Positions 7,589-15,766 are shown, counted from the first letter of the stretch. The stretch is DNA of 64,000 bases from Streptantibioticus rubrisoli (GCF_024436055.1 NZ_JANFNH010000001.1:558001-622000); one strand, 5' to 3'. Notes: a model not told the origin generated them from the letters alone. Program-made: numbers and translations.

Positions 7589-8015
7589 CATCCTGCACGC
7601 CGTGCCCGGTACGGTCGTCCTCCACCACGGCCTGTCCGCCGCGCCGGACGGCACGGTGTACCGCACCGTCCGCGACCTGAGCGGCCCGGTCAGCAGCGGC
7701 CACACCCTGTTGGTGAACGACTGAGCCTGCTGCGCCCTGCGCGAGGACCTGGTCCCCGAGCTGCTTCGGCTCGCCGAGGCCGGTACCTACCGGCTGGCCG
7801 TCGTCGAGTTGTGGGACTCCGTCGAACCGCAGGCCATGGCCGCCGTGATCGCCGCCGCGGGCGCCCCGCTGGAACTGACCGGCGTGGCCACCGCTGTGGA
7901 CCCGGCCCTCGTGCTGCCGTACCTGGCCAACGGCGACGACCTCGCCGAGGTCGGTCTGGCCGCCGCGCCCACCGACCAGCGCACCATCGCCGACACCTTC
8001 GCCCGGCAGATCGAG
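7509..8015 (+). pseudogene. CobW-like zinc metallochaperone gene, broken by in-frame TGA and 3' deletion
   Basis: The first 71 residues ([20 protein letters not shown] ...) end at a TGA at 7722-7724. In the same frame the sequence continues directly as ACCALREDLVPELLRL, then AVVELWDSVEP and [20 protein letters not shown], as in the CobW-like proteins of zinc-free ribosomal operons. The TGA occupies the first cysteine position of the CxCC metal-binding motif (TGC to TGA would explain it). Similarity ends near ARQIE at 8015; the C-terminal half normally present is missing and the S18 start follows 16 bases later. No P-loop is obvious at the N-terminus. I call it a decayed gene. Selenocysteine decoding is considered and disfavoured. 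Confidence 0.7.
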
Positions 8016-8031
8016 GGGAAAGGCTCCGGCC

Positions 8032-8250
8032 ATGTCCCGCCGTACCACCACCAAGGCCACCGACCGGCGCCGCAAGCGCGCCAACCCCCTTGACGCCGCA
8101 GGCATCACGTACATGGACTACAAGGACACCGACCTGCTGCGGAAGTTCATCTCCGACCGGGGCAAGATCCGCAGCCGCCGGGTCACCGGAGTGACCCTCC
8201 AGCAGCAGCGCGACCAGCCACGACGGAGCTGCAGACGATCGATGACATAG
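8032..8250 (+). CDS. rpsR: 30S ribosomal protein S18 paralogue, C-terminus replaced
   Basis: Residues 1-58 match S18: [21 protein letters not shown], here split as [10 protein letters not shown] and [20 protein letters not shown], then [14 protein letters not shown]. After QQQRD the usual final helix and tail (about 18-20 residues ending NAREMALLPY in the family) are absent. Unrelated residues [11 protein letters not shown] precede the stop. The total of 72 residues is close to normal length by accident. The start has GGGGAAAGG upstream. It is last in the L33-L31-CobW-S18 set. The altered C-terminus may make it non-functional. Confidence 0.72.
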   Translation: MSRRTTTKATDRRRKRANPLDAAGITYMDYKDTDLLRKFISDRGKIRSRRVTGVTLQQQRDQPRRSCRRSMT

Positions 8251-8427
8251 CGCCGCGCTCCCGGCGGAGCTCTGAGTCCCTCCGTGCGCGGAGCGGCTCC
8301 CCGCCACCCCTATGATCATGCCTCGGATCGGCGACTCCCCTGCTGGGCGGGGGAGTTGGCGATCTCCGTACAATTCGGTCGTCCCAACTCGGTTGGGCGG
8401 CCCCACCGAGGGAAATGAGGAAGCGCC

Positions 8428-8589
8428 GTGCGTGAAGAGTTCTACGAGCGCGAAGAGATCATCGAGCGGGACGGGTTCTTCGGCGGGGAAGAGATCATCG
8501 AGCGTGAGACCGTGGTCGAGCGCGATGGCTTCTTGGGTCGCGAGGAGGTCATCGAGCGGGAGGAGATCGTCGAGCGCGACTTCTTCTGA
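8428..8589 (+). CDS. Small acidic repeat protein (53 residues, unknown function)
   Basis: Starting at GTG 8428 (GAGGAAG 4 bases upstream) the product is built from a repeating E-E-x-I-x-E-R-(D/E) unit, with GFF, GFL and FF spacers: [10 protein letters not shown], then [16 protein letters not shown], then [15 protein letters not shown]. Nearly half the residues are Glu or Arg in an alternating pattern suited to salt-bridged helices. The DNA repeats too (GAGATCATCGAGCG copies). It has no signal peptide or membrane segment. Upstream is a CCCAAC-TCG-GTTGGG inverted repeat (8383-8397). I do not recognise the family. It is too short for ordinary ORF cut-offs but has a good ribosome binding site and coding-like bias. 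Confidence 0.6.
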   Translation: MREEFYEREEIIERDGFFGGEEIIERETVVERDGFLGREEVIEREEIVERDFF

Positions 8590-8654
8590 GCCCGACCGCC
8601 GCCGGGCCCCGGCCCGGCGGCCCGCAGGGCCGTTCGCTCCACGGCGGCCGTGGA

Positions 8655-8683
8655 GTGACGTTCCGCCGGACAGGCTCTACGCT
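8655..8683 (+). promoter_or_regulatory. Promoter for a leaderless transcript
   Basis: GTGACG (8655-8660) and TACGCT (8678-8683) are spaced by 17 bases, and TACGCT ends 6 bases before the ATG at 8690. There is no Shine-Dalgarno sequence. This fits the leaderless promoter pattern common in Streptomyces. Confidence 0.45.
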
Positions 8684-8689
8684 CGCGGT

Positions 8690-9610
8690 ATGCGGATCGT
8701 GTCGTTGCTGCCCGCGGCCACCGACATCGTCGCCGAGCTGGGCCTGATCGGCGATCTGGTCGGTCGCACGCACGAGTGCGACTGGCCGCCGCAGGCCGTG
8801 GCGTCCGTACCGGTGGTCACCGCCCCCGAGCTGCGGACGGACGGGATGAGCAGCCGGGAGATCTCCGACGCCGTGGGCGGGATGTCCCACCAGGGCTCGT
8901 CCCCGTACACGCTGGACACCCGCCGCCTGGCCGAACTCGCCCCGGACGTGGTGCTCACGCAGGACCTGTGTGAGGTGTGCGCGGTCTCCTACACCGATGT
9001 CTCGCAGGCGGTACGGGTCCTGGAGGCCGCACCGCGGGTGATCAGCCTGGAGCCCCGCACTCTCCCCGAGGTGCTGGGCTGCCTGGAGCGGGTCGGTGAG
9101 GCACTGGGCGTTCCGGAAACAGCGGCTCGTCGGGTCGCTGACCTCCGCGGCAGGCTGAACGCCGTCCACGACGCGGTGGCGGGCCTGCCGCGCCCGGCGG
9201 TGGCCGCCGTCGAATGGCTGGACCCGATCTGGCTCGCCGGGCACTGGGTACCCGAGCAGATCCGCTGCGCTGGGGGCGAACCGCTCCTGGCCCGCCCCGG
9301 CGAGCACAGCCGACCGGTGGAGTGGGATGCGGTACGGGCCGCCGGGCCCGAGGCGGTCGTGTTGATGCCGTGCGGTTTCACCCCCGAACGCACCGAAGCG
9401 GAAGGGCAGTTGCTCACCGGCCTTCCCGGCTGGCCGGACCTGCCCGCGGTACGCGACGACCAGGTCTGGGTGGTGGACGGCCCCGCGCACTTCAACCGCC
9501 CAGGCCCCCGCGTGGTACGCGGCGTGGAAGTCCTCGCCCACCTCCTGCACGACGTGCGGGTCGGCGCCCCGGTCAGCTACCCGGAAGCGCGTCGGATGAC
9601 GGACGCTTGA
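8690..9610 (+). CDS. BtuF/TroA-like substrate-binding fold protein without signal peptide
   Basis: A 306-residue protein of the class III periplasmic-binding fold (COG0614-like). It opens [19 protein letters not shown] and has [31 protein letters not shown] and a C-terminal [22 protein letters not shown]. The absence of a signal peptide and lipobox places it in the cytoplasm, unlike a true ABC transporter lipoprotein. Such stand-alone proteins are often annotated as cobalamin-binding; a CxxC-like DLCEVC and several histidines could also bind metal. No permease or ATPase gene adjoins it. It is preceded by a leaderless-type promoter. The ligand is unproven. Confidence 0.7.
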   Translation: MRIVSLLPAATDIVAELGLIGDLVGRTHECDWPPQAVASVPVVTAPELRTDGMSSREISDAVGGMSHQGSSPYTLDTRRLAELAPDVVLTQDLCEVCAVSYTDVSQAVRVLEAAPRVISLEPRTLPEVLGCLERVGEALGVPETAARRVADLRGRLNAVHDAVAGLPRPAVAAVEWLDPIWLAGHWVPEQIRCAGGEPLLARPGEHSRPVEWDAVRAAGPEAVVLMPCGFTPERTEAEGQLLTGLPGWPDLPAVRDDQVWVVDGPAHFNRPGPRVVRGVEVLAHLLHDVRVGAPVSYPEARRMTDA

Positions 9611-9685
9611 CCTGAACCGCACTTGAGGTTGCAGGCTGCTTGCCGATCACACGAGCACTGACCGCGAAGCAGTCCTGGAGTCCAG

Positions 9686-10378
9686 TTGAGCACCGAGAAA
9701 AGCCGCGTGACCTCCCATCGGCCGCCGTTTCCCGACCTGACCCGTACCGATGCCGGTACCACGTTGCTCAGCGAGTGGGTGGTCGGCGCACCCGAACGAC
9801 AGCGGGCCGCCGCCGAGGCGCTGCTGGGGGAGTGGCATGAGTTGTCCGCCAGGTTCCGGCCCGACGCCTTCTTGCGGCTCAGCTGTTTCGCGAGTGCGGA
9901 CGGCCGGGTGCTGCTCAGCCATGCCCAGTGGGCCAGCGACCAGGCGCACCTCGCCTTCGCGCGCGAGCACCGGCAGGACATGGTCAACCGCATCGACCAG
10001 GCCGTCCCCGGCATCGAGCGTCCCGGCCTGTCCCGCTACCGGCTGCTACACAGCGTCGTCCCGGACGGCGCCCCCGATCCCGCCGAGGCGATCACATTGC
10101 TGCACGTCACCACAGCGTCGGCGGACCAGGCCCGCCGCTGGGTGGACGCCACCGCCGCCGCCCTCCGCAGGACACCGCCCGCAGGCATCAGCGCCGCACA
10201 CTTGCTCGCGGGCACGGATGGCGATCGCGCCGTCCTCTACGCGGTGCACGGGCACGACACGGGCGCCTGGCCCCCGCCCCTGCCCACTGCCGCCGAAGGC
10301 GACGTACACGTACACCAACCGCGGCACTACCGCCTGCTGGGAAGCGTGCTGGGCCCGGGAGGCAACGCACACCGATAG
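9686..10378 (+). CDS. Antibiotic biosynthesis monooxygenase (ABM)-like domain protein
   Basis: A 230-residue soluble protein made of two ferredoxin-like halves. The first half contains LRLSCFASADGRVLLSHAQWASDQAHLAF, quoted here in parts as FASADGRVLLSHAQW, the typical ABM strand pattern with its central tryptophan. The second half (ITLLHVTTASADQARRWVDA) is a diverged copy. ABM proteins include small oxygenases and heme- or quinone-acting enzymes; no catalytic assignment is possible here. TTG 9686 is preceded by GGAG. A GTG at 9707 is an alternative start. It stands alone, 75 bases after the BtuF-like gene and 81 bases before the PHP gene. Confidence 0.6.
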   Translation: MSTEKSRVTSHRPPFPDLTRTDAGTTLLSEWVVGAPERQRAAAEALLGEWHELSARFRPDAFLRLSCFASADGRVLLSHAQWASDQAHLAFAREHRQDMVNRIDQAVPGIERPGLSRYRLLHSVVPDGAPDPAEAITLLHVTTASADQARRWVDATAAALRRTPPAGISAAHLLAGTDGDRAVLYAVHGHDTGAWPPPLPTAAEGDVHVHQPRHYRLLGSVLGPGGNAHR

Positions 10379-10459
10379 GGCGGGCGGTGCCTGCGCCAGA
10401 CGGGGGACGCCCCGGCCGGTCGGCGCGTCGATCACGCTCCGGGTGGCTATTCGTCGTTC

Positions 10460-11479
10460 ATGGACCCCGTCACCGCGCTGGACCGCATCGCGTTCCTGCT
10501 GGAGCGCCGCCACGAGGCCACCTACCGTGTCCGCGCCTTCCGCGCCGCCGCGCGGACGATCGCGGCGCTGCCGCCCGAGGAACTGCGCGCCCGAGCCGCG
10601 GCCGGGACACTGACCGCCCTGCCCGCCATCGGCCCCACCACATCACGGGTCGTCAGCGAGGCGGTCTCGGGGCGGCGGCCCGGCTACCTGGCCGAGTTGG
10701 AACGCGCCGCCGAGGAGGAACTCACCAGCGGCGGCCGACGACTGCGCGCCCAACTGGTCGGTGACTGTCACACGCACTCCGACTGGTCGGACGGCGGAAG
10801 CCCGATCGCCGAGATGGCGTACGCCGCCCGTGACTACATCGGCCACCGCTGGACCGTGCTGACCGACCACTCACCACGGCTGACGGTCGCCCGTGGCCTG
10901 TCGGCGGAGCGGCTGCGCGAGCAGTTGGACGTCGTCGCCGAACTCAACGCGCAGCTGACTCCGTTCCGGCTGCTCACCGGCATCGAGTGCGACATCCTCG
11001 ACGACGGCTCACTCGACCAGGACGAGGCACTGCTGGACGAACTCGATGTGGTCGTGGCCTCGGTGCACTCCAAGCTCCGGATGGATCCGGTGGCCATGAC
11101 CCGGCGGCTGGTCGCGGCGGTCCGCAACCCGTTGGTGGATGTGCTGGGGCACTGCACCGGTCGCATCGTGACCGGCCGCCAGCGGCCGCCTTCACTGTTC
11201 GACGCCGAGGCGGTGTTCGCCGCCTGCGCGGAGTCCGCAACCGCCGTGGAGATCAACAGTCGGCCTGAACGCCTGGATCCGCCACGTGACCTGCTGCGCC
11301 TGGCGGTTGAGTACGACACGCTGTTCGCCATCGACAGCGACGCACACGCTCCGGGCCAACTCGACTGGCAGATCTACGGCTGCGCCCGTGCCGAGGAGTG
11401 CGGGGTCCGTGCGGACCGGGTCATCACGACGTGGCCGGTCGAACGCCTGCTGGAGTGGACCAGCAGTCGTCGGGACTAG
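10460..11479 (+). CDS. PHP-domain phosphoesterase with helix-hairpin-helix (PolX-like, no polymerase domain)
   Basis: A 339-residue protein. Residues about 1-90 carry helix-hairpin-helix DNA-binding elements (LPAIGPTTSRVV near 54-65). A PHP metal-dependent phosphoesterase domain follows, with GDCHTHSDWSDGG (His104, His106), TDHSPRL, GIECDILDDG, ASVHSK, LGHCTGR and AIDSDAHAP, i.e. the metal-ligand set. In PolX enzymes this pair follows a polymerase domain, which is absent here. Inference: a DNA-repair 3'-5' exonuclease or AP-processing phosphoesterase acting without its own polymerase. ATG 10460. Actinobacterial stand-alone versions are known. Confidence 0.8.
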   Translation: MDPVTALDRIAFLLERRHEATYRVRAFRAAARTIAALPPEELRARAAAGTLTALPAIGPTTSRVVSEAVSGRRPGYLAELERAAEEELTSGGRRLRAQLVGDCHTHSDWSDGGSPIAEMAYAARDYIGHRWTVLTDHSPRLTVARGLSAERLREQLDVVAELNAQLTPFRLLTGIECDILDDGSLDQDEALLDELDVVVASVHSKLRMDPVAMTRRLVAAVRNPLVDVLGHCTGRIVTGRQRPPSLFDAEAVFAACAESATAVEINSRPERLDPPRDLLRLAVEYDTLFAIDSDAHAPGQLDWQIYGCARAEECGVRADRVITTWPVERLLEWTSSRRD

Positions 11480-11658
11480 CCGCCTCGCCCAGGTGCGCGA
11501 CGGAGCCGAACCCAGCCAAGCCGTGGATACCGGTCACCGTCACCAACCCACAACGGGGTTCAGAAGCAATCGCCCCATCAGGCGCGCCAACTCGCGGTAT
11601 TCTTTCGGCAGTTCCACACGTTCCTCCCCGCAGCTTCGCTGGCAGCCACGCCAGCGAG

Positions 11659-11677
11659 GGCCCCGTCCTTCGGGGCC
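11659..11677 (+). other. GC-rich hairpin in the leader of the small membrane protein gene
   Basis: GGCCCCG (11659-11665) and CGGGGCC (11671-11677) form a perfect 7-bp stem with loop TCCTT, ending 24 bases before the ATG at 11702. There is no T tract. It may be the terminator of the PHP gene or a leader structure. Confidence 0.4.
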
Positions 11678-11701
11678 TGTTCGGAGGAGCGAGGAGGAAC
11701 G

Positions 11702-11827
11702 ATGGACGATCACGACGTGGAGGAGACGGACGACCACTGGACCGCACCTCAAAGGTGGGATGTGGTGATCCGGATCCTCGGTCTTCTCGTGGCGATCGTC
11801 GCCTGTGTGGGGCAGTTCGCGCGGTAG
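11702..11827 (+). CDS. 41-residue single-pass membrane protein, unknown
   Basis: ATG 11702 follows a very strong ribosome binding site (GAGGAGGAAC). The first 19 residues are acidic (MDDHDVEETDDHW). Then comes one membrane helix, VIRILGLLVAIVACVGQF (about residues 23-40), and the chain ends right after it. The topology is probably N-in with the tail buried, or an integral small peptide that binds a larger membrane partner. It is too short for standard ORF lists. No partner is adjacent: the flanks are the PHP gene and a convergent carotenoid oxygenase gene. Confidence 0.62.
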   Translation: MDDHDVEETDDHWTAPQRWDVVIRILGLLVAIVACVGQFAR

Positions 11828-11923
11828 CGCGTACCGGCGCCACATCGGAGGTCCGGACACGGCTGGTGCTCGCCGCGGCGGCGGGTTCAGTCAACGGGAG
11901 AGTGTCCGGCCACTCCGTTCCGC

Positions 11924-13243
11924 TCACAGATCGGCCAGCCAGTTGCCATGGAAACCGGCGGGGACGCGCCGGGGGAGATGGACGGTGGCGACCGGGGGCG
12001 CGGTCAGTTCGTCCGCGTCGAGAACCACCAGGTCACTGCGGTCGGTCGCCGCATCGTACACATACGCCATCAGCCAGCCCGGCCCGCCAGGAGTGTCGTC
12101 GGCGGGGACGAAGGCGGCCTCCCCGGGCACGCGACCCGGCCCGAACCGGTGGCTGGCGACGGTGCCCTCGCGCAGGTCGTACCGGTGAATCGCACCGCCC
12201 CGGTTTCCACCGGCCGTGCTGGCGTAGCCGTAGCGGTGCGGCATACCGGTGAGGCGGTCGTCGATGCGCGGGAACTCGGCCCTGTGGTCGTCCAGTTGCT
12301 CCTCACGTACTGTGCCCGCCGCGAGGTCGAGCGTCCAACGCCACAGTGAAGTCAGCCCGTTGAACTCCACGCCGTCGCCGAGCCGGTCATGGCGGATGGC
12401 GTGCAGGACCAGCCGCTGCCCGCCGCCCTCCTCGTAGGCGCCCAAGGTGTGGAACACATAACAGGGTTCGATGGCGAACCACCGCACCTCGCCGTATGGA
12501 TCGTCGCGCCGCAGGACACCCAGCCGCGCGCCGTGGTCCGGCGCCCATACGTATGGCATACCGGTCCTGGCCCGTGACCGGTCGTACACGACGGGCAGGT
12601 CCATGAAGGCCACGTGCCCGGTGGTGAGTTGGAAGTCGTGCATCATCGTCGGCGCGGGTACCTCTACCGGTCGGCTGATGGTCAGTTCACCGCGGCTGTC
12701 GGCCCGGTGATAGGTGAGGTACGGGGCCGACGACCAGCCGTACCCGAAGAAGTGCAGTTCGCCGGTGGTGGGACAGGTCTTGGGGTGGGCGGTCATCGGC
12801 GTACGCAGCCGCCCGTCGAAGTCATGGACGCCGATGGTCTCCAGCTCATGGCCAACCCGGCAGTCAAGCTCGTACGGATAGGAGGACTCGACCAGCGCCA
12901 GGGTGCGGCCCGCATGGCGTACCACATGGGTGTTGGCGACATCAGCGGTCAGATCGACGTTGCCCCGCTCGTCCCGGAGCCCGGCGCCGCGAGTGAAGGC
13001 GCTCGTCCGCACCCAGCGGTTGCGGTACGAGACGGCCCGCCCGCGCTCCAACCGCACCCCGTGCACCATGCCGTCGCCCAGGAACCAGTGCGCCGAGGCG
13101 GCTTCGTGCGGGTTGGGGCCGTTGCGCAGGTACCAGCCGGTCAGCTCGGGCGGTATCGCGCCGGTGACGGACAGCTCGGTGACGGTGATCTCGTCGGGAA
13201 CCGGGGCGTAGTTGCCCAGCAGATGAGGGGCGGTGGCAGGCAC
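11924..13243 (-). CDS. Carotenoid cleavage oxygenase (RPE65 family)
   Basis: A 439-residue non-heme iron dioxygenase. The four iron-binding histidines of the beta-propeller family are all visible in order, in TAHPKTCP, MMHDFQLT, VFHTLGAYEE and the C-terminal GFHGNWL. GWYLRNGPNP and WFLGDGMVHGVRL near the N-terminus are family hallmarks. GTG 13243 is chosen because GAGGAG precedes it and residues upstream lose all similarity. It cleaves double bonds in carotenoids, apocarotenoids or stilbenes; the exact substrate is not predictable. It is the second gene of a two-gene unit, 29 bases after the membrane protein gene, and divergent from a PadR regulator. Confidence 0.85.
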   Translation of the reverse strand: MPATAPHLLGNYAPVPDEITVTELSVTGAIPPELTGWYLRNGPNPHEAASAHWFLGDGMVHGVRLERGRAVSYRNRWVRTSAFTRGAGLRDERGNVDLTADVANTHVVRHAGRTLALVESSYPYELDCRVGHELETIGVHDFDGRLRTPMTAHPKTCPTTGELHFFGYGWSSAPYLTYHRADSRGELTISRPVEVPAPTMMHDFQLTTGHVAFMDLPVVYDRSRARTGMPYVWAPDHGARLGVLRRDDPYGEVRWFAIEPCYVFHTLGAYEEGGGQRLVLHAIRHDRLGDGVEFNGLTSLWRWTLDLAAGTVREEQLDDHRAEFPRIDDRLTGMPHRYGYASTAGGNRGGAIHRYDLREGTVASHRFGPGRVPGEAAFVPADDTPGGPGWLMAYVYDAATDRSDLVVLDADELTAPPVATVHLPRRVPAGFHGNWLADL

Positions 13244-13272
13244 GGCGGGCTCCTCAGGCGGTTGAGGGGACT

Positions 13273-13827
13273 TCAGCGGGTCACGCCGAGGCGGGCTTGG
13301 ACGATCTTGGGGTAGCGGTTGGTGAAGACCGCGGGGACGACGAAGCCCACGACCTGGCAGCCGCTCGTGGCCAGCGCCCCGGTGTGCGCCGCTTCGCAGG
13401 CGGCGACGGCGGCGCCGGTCAGGGCGAAACTGGTGGCCCACGCGGTGGTGATCACGGTGTTGACGCGCAGGAACTGCGGGGTGTGCCAGAACTCCTGCGG
13501 GGTGCTGCGGCGGGCGATGCCCAGGGTGAAGGGACGGCGGACGGCCAGCGTGCCCCACGCGGTGACGGCGAGCCAGCCGAAGGACAGCGCACCGCCGTAC
13601 GCCTTGAGCGGCGAGTCGGGCACCGCGAACGCGAACGCGGTCAGGGCGGCGAAGTAGACGACGGTGCTGGTCTCCAGGATCAGCGCGTCGGCGGCCACCC
13701 CCGACCTACGGGAGTCGACCAGCAGCCATACGCCGATGACCAGCGCGGCCAGCGCTCCCCACTGCCAGCCGACAGCGGAGATAGCGGCGAAGGCGATCCA
13801 CGGGACGAAGCCGCGAAGGTAGTTCAT
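13273..13827 (-). CDS. Five- or six-helix integral membrane protein, unknown
   Basis: A 184-residue hydrophobic protein starting MNYLRGFVPWIAFAAIS. It has helix-forming runs such as LAALVIGVWLLV, VVYFAALTAFAFAV and VVGFVVPAVFTN, and a conserved-looking RRPFTLGIARRSTPQEFW loop. I recognise the type as a recurring streptomycete membrane protein family without known function. ATG 13827 has GGGGGGACC just upstream. It is transcribed first in a unit with the carotenoid oxygenase, so a role in handling a lipophilic substrate or product is possible but unproven. PadR control is likely from the operator-like palindrome in the divergent gap. Confidence 0.7.
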   Translation of the reverse strand: MNYLRGFVPWIAFAAISAVGWQWGALAALVIGVWLLVDSRRSGVAADALILETSTVVYFAALTAFAFAVPDSPLKAYGGALSFGWLAVTAWGTLAVRRPFTLGIARRSTPQEFWHTPQFLRVNTVITTAWATSFALTGAAVAACEAAHTGALATSGCQVVGFVVPAVFTNRYPKIVQARLGVTR

Positions 13828-13885
13828 GACAGGTCCCCCCTCGACAGCGGGCCCGGCCGTTCCGGACCTCCCTGACATTCCAATC

Positions 13886-13926
13886 TTGACATGTCGAACC
13901 TAGAACCTCCTAGGGCGACCTGTCAA
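13886..13926. promoter_or_regulatory. Inverted repeat between divergent PadR gene and carotenoid oxygenase unit
   Basis: TTGACATGTCG (13886-13896) and CGACCTGTCAA (13916-13926) are inverted copies matching at 10 of 11 positions. GACATGTC inside the left arm is itself palindromic, and CCTAG/CCTAGG repeats lie between the arms. PadR proteins often bind ATGT-type inverted repeats, so this is a good candidate operator for both directions. Confidence 0.55.
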
Positions 13927-13949
13927 CAGTGGAAGGTAGGATGGCTGGC

Positions 13950-14486
13950 ATGAGTCTTCGGCACGCGGTCCTCGGCCTGCTGGTGGAAAAGCCCGCCAGC
14001 GGTTACGACCTGATGAAGCTGTTCAACACCTCGCTGGCCAACGTCTGGCCCGCCACCCAGAGCCAGGTCTACGGCGAACTGGCCCGCCTCGCGGACGCCG
14101 GACTGGTCGACGTCGCCGCCGAGGGCCCGCGCGGCCGCAAGGAGTACACGCTCACCGAAGAGGGCCTGGCCGAACTGCGCGGCTGGTTGATGGACGCCCA
14201 GCCGGAGGTGCACCGCAGCGCCGCCTTGCTGCGCGTGTTCTTCCTCGGCGTTCTCACTCCCGAACAGGCCGTGGAGCACCTGACCCAACTGGCCGAGCAG
14301 GCCGCCGCCGACCTGGCCCGGCTGCGGGAACTGCAGAAGTCTCTGGACTGGGACAACAAGGGCATGCTGACCACCAACGGCAGACTCGCCCTCGAATTCG
14401 GCCTACGGCTGCACGAGATGCGGGAGCAGTGGGCCCGCTGGGCCACCCAGCAGATCACCGCTGACGGCGAGGACCTGGGGTCATAG
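13950..14486 (+). CDS. PadR-family transcriptional repressor
   Basis: A 178-residue protein. The N-terminal winged helix reads MSLRHAVLGLLVEKPASGYDL, given here as MSLRHAVLGLL and PASGYDLMK, then SQVYGELARLADAGLV and the wing PRGRKEYTLTEEG: canonical PadR. The C-terminal half (from about residue 95) is the longer PadR dimerisation domain (Vir-like group). ATG 13950 gives the usual PadR start; ATG 13941 in the same frame is possible. It is divergent from the membrane protein/carotenoid oxygenase unit with an inverted repeat between them, so it probably represses that unit. The effector is unknown, perhaps an apocarotenoid or a phenolic compound. Confidence 0.85.
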   Translation: MSLRHAVLGLLVEKPASGYDLMKLFNTSLANVWPATQSQVYGELARLADAGLVDVAAEGPRGRKEYTLTEEGLAELRGWLMDAQPEVHRSAALLRVFFLGVLTPEQAVEHLTQLAEQAAADLARLRELQKSLDWDNKGMLTTNGRLALEFGLRLHEMREQWARWATQQITADGEDLGS

Positions 14487-14618
14487 GCGTACGTGCGTCT
14501 TCCGACCGGTACGGTGTCGAACCGCCATGGGACTGGCGGCGGAAGCGCCGCGCGGGTGAGGATGATCGATGAGTCCGCGTCCCGCAGGTGGTGACGGGGA
14601 GAAGCCTGGGAGACGTCC

Positions 14619-15311
14619 ATGCTGAAGGCCTTTGCCGAGCTGTCCACGCCACTGGTGGCCGACGCCTGCCTGCGCTGCGGCGTGCCGCTGCGTGCCGCGC
14701 CGCCCGGGATTCGCGCGGTCGCGCCCGGGCAGCGAATCGCGGGACGGGCGCTGCCGGTTCGGCATTACGGGAGCGTGGATGTGTTTTTGGAGGCGTTCGG
14801 CCGAGCGGAACCGGGTGATGTGCTGGTCATCGACAACGACGGGCGGCTGGACGAGGCCTGCGTCGGTGACCTCGCGGCGCTGGAGGCCGCGGCGGCGGGT
14901 GTGGCGGGTCTGGTGGTGTGGGGGCTGCACCGCGACACACCGGAACTGGTGGAGATCGGCCTACCGGTGTTCAGCTACGGCAGCTACCCGCCCGGCCCCG
15001 TACGGCTCGATGAGCGCGAACCCGAGGCACTGACCAGTGCCCGGTTCGGACCGCATCTGGTGACCGCGCGGGACGTCGTCTTCGGCGACGACGACGGCGT
15101 GCTGTTCGTCGCCAACGACCACGCCGAGGAGGTACTGACGACGGCCCATCGCATCCGGCACACCGAACGCGAGCAGGCCGACAGGATCCGGGCGGGCAAG
15201 ACGCTGCGCCAACAGACCTCCTTCACCGACTACTTGGCCCGGCGCGCCACCGACCCCACCTACACCTTCCGCCAGCACCTGCGCCGGATCGGCGGGGCGA
15301 TCGAGGAGTAG
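14619..15311 (+). CDS. RraA-family protein (HMG/CHA aldolase-like)
   Basis: A 230-residue protein with the RraA fold: PLVADACLRCG near residue 12, then PGDVLVIDNDG, AALAA-type helices, GLVVWGLHRDTPEL, and VVFGDDDGVLFV, matching the divalent-metal and substrate loops of 4-hydroxy-4-methyl-2-oxoglutarate aldolases. In that family an arginine-aspartate pair after the VV-GG loop is catalytic. Here that loop reads VVWGLHRD, so activity is plausible. ATG 14619. The next gene (VOC family) starts 3 bases after its stop with an overlapping ribosome binding site, so they form an operon, possibly for aromatic or keto-acid breakdown. Confidence 0.75.
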   Translation: MLKAFAELSTPLVADACLRCGVPLRAAPPGIRAVAPGQRIAGRALPVRHYGSVDVFLEAFGRAEPGDVLVIDNDGRLDEACVGDLAALEAAAAGVAGLVVWGLHRDTPELVEIGLPVFSYGSYPPGPVRLDEREPEALTSARFGPHLVTARDVVFGDDDGVLFVANDHAEEVLTTAHRIRHTEREQADRIRAGKTLRQQTSFTDYLARRATDPTYTFRQHLRRIGGAIEE

Positions 15312-15313
15312 CC

Positions 15314-15766
15314 GTGCCCCACCTCGCACTGGTGACCATCGTCGTATCCGACTATGACGAAGCCATCGACTTCTACGTGCACACCCTCGGCTTCGAGCTG
15401 CTGGAGGACACCCCGCTCGACGACCACAAGCGCTGGGTGGTCGTCGCCCCACCAGGCGCGCGGGAGACTGCCGTGCTCCTGGCCAGGGCCGCCACCGACC
15501 AACAGCGCGCCAGGATCGGCGACCAGACCGGCGGCAGGGTCGGCTGGTTCCTCCACACAAACGCGTTCGACAGCGACTACCAGCGCCTGCGCGCCGCCGG
15601 AGTCACTTTCGAGGAGACGCCACGCCACGAGCCCTACGGCACGGTCGCCGTCTTCCGGGACGTGTACGGAAACCGCTGGGACCTGCTCCAGTTGCACCGC
15701 GCGGTCCCCCTAGCCGATGCGCTCCGTCGGTCCTCCGAACGGAATGAACACGGTTCGGCTGGCTAG
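15314..15766 (+). CDS. VOC superfamily (glyoxalase/dioxygenase-type) protein
   Basis: A 150-residue single vicinal-oxygen-chelate module pair: VSDYDEAIDFYVHTLGFEL near residues 12-30 (given here as SDYDEAIDFYVHTLGFEL), then RWVVVAPPGA, GWFLHTNAFDSDYQRLRAAG and VAVFRDVYGNRWDLLQ. Metal ligands would be His5-like near the start (PHLAL) and a glutamate-type position near the end; the latter is an aspartate here (NRWDLLQ). GTG 15314 follows the RraA stop by two bases, with GAGGAG upstream. The 3' end overlaps the convergent NTF2-like gene by 57 bases. The substrate is unknown. Confidence 0.75.
   Translation: MPHLALVTIVVSDYDEAIDFYVHTLGFELLEDTPLDDHKRWVVVAPPGARETAVLLARAATDQQRARIGDQTGGRVGWFLHTNAFDSDYQRLRAAGVTFEETPRHEPYGTVAVFRDVYGNRWDLLQLHRAVPLADALRRSSERNEHGSAG

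Noticed and set aside
7722-7724. Selenocysteine at the CobW TGA
   Set aside because: No convincing SECIS-like stem just downstream, the gene also lacks its 3' half, and neighbouring genes are damaged; decay explains it more simply.
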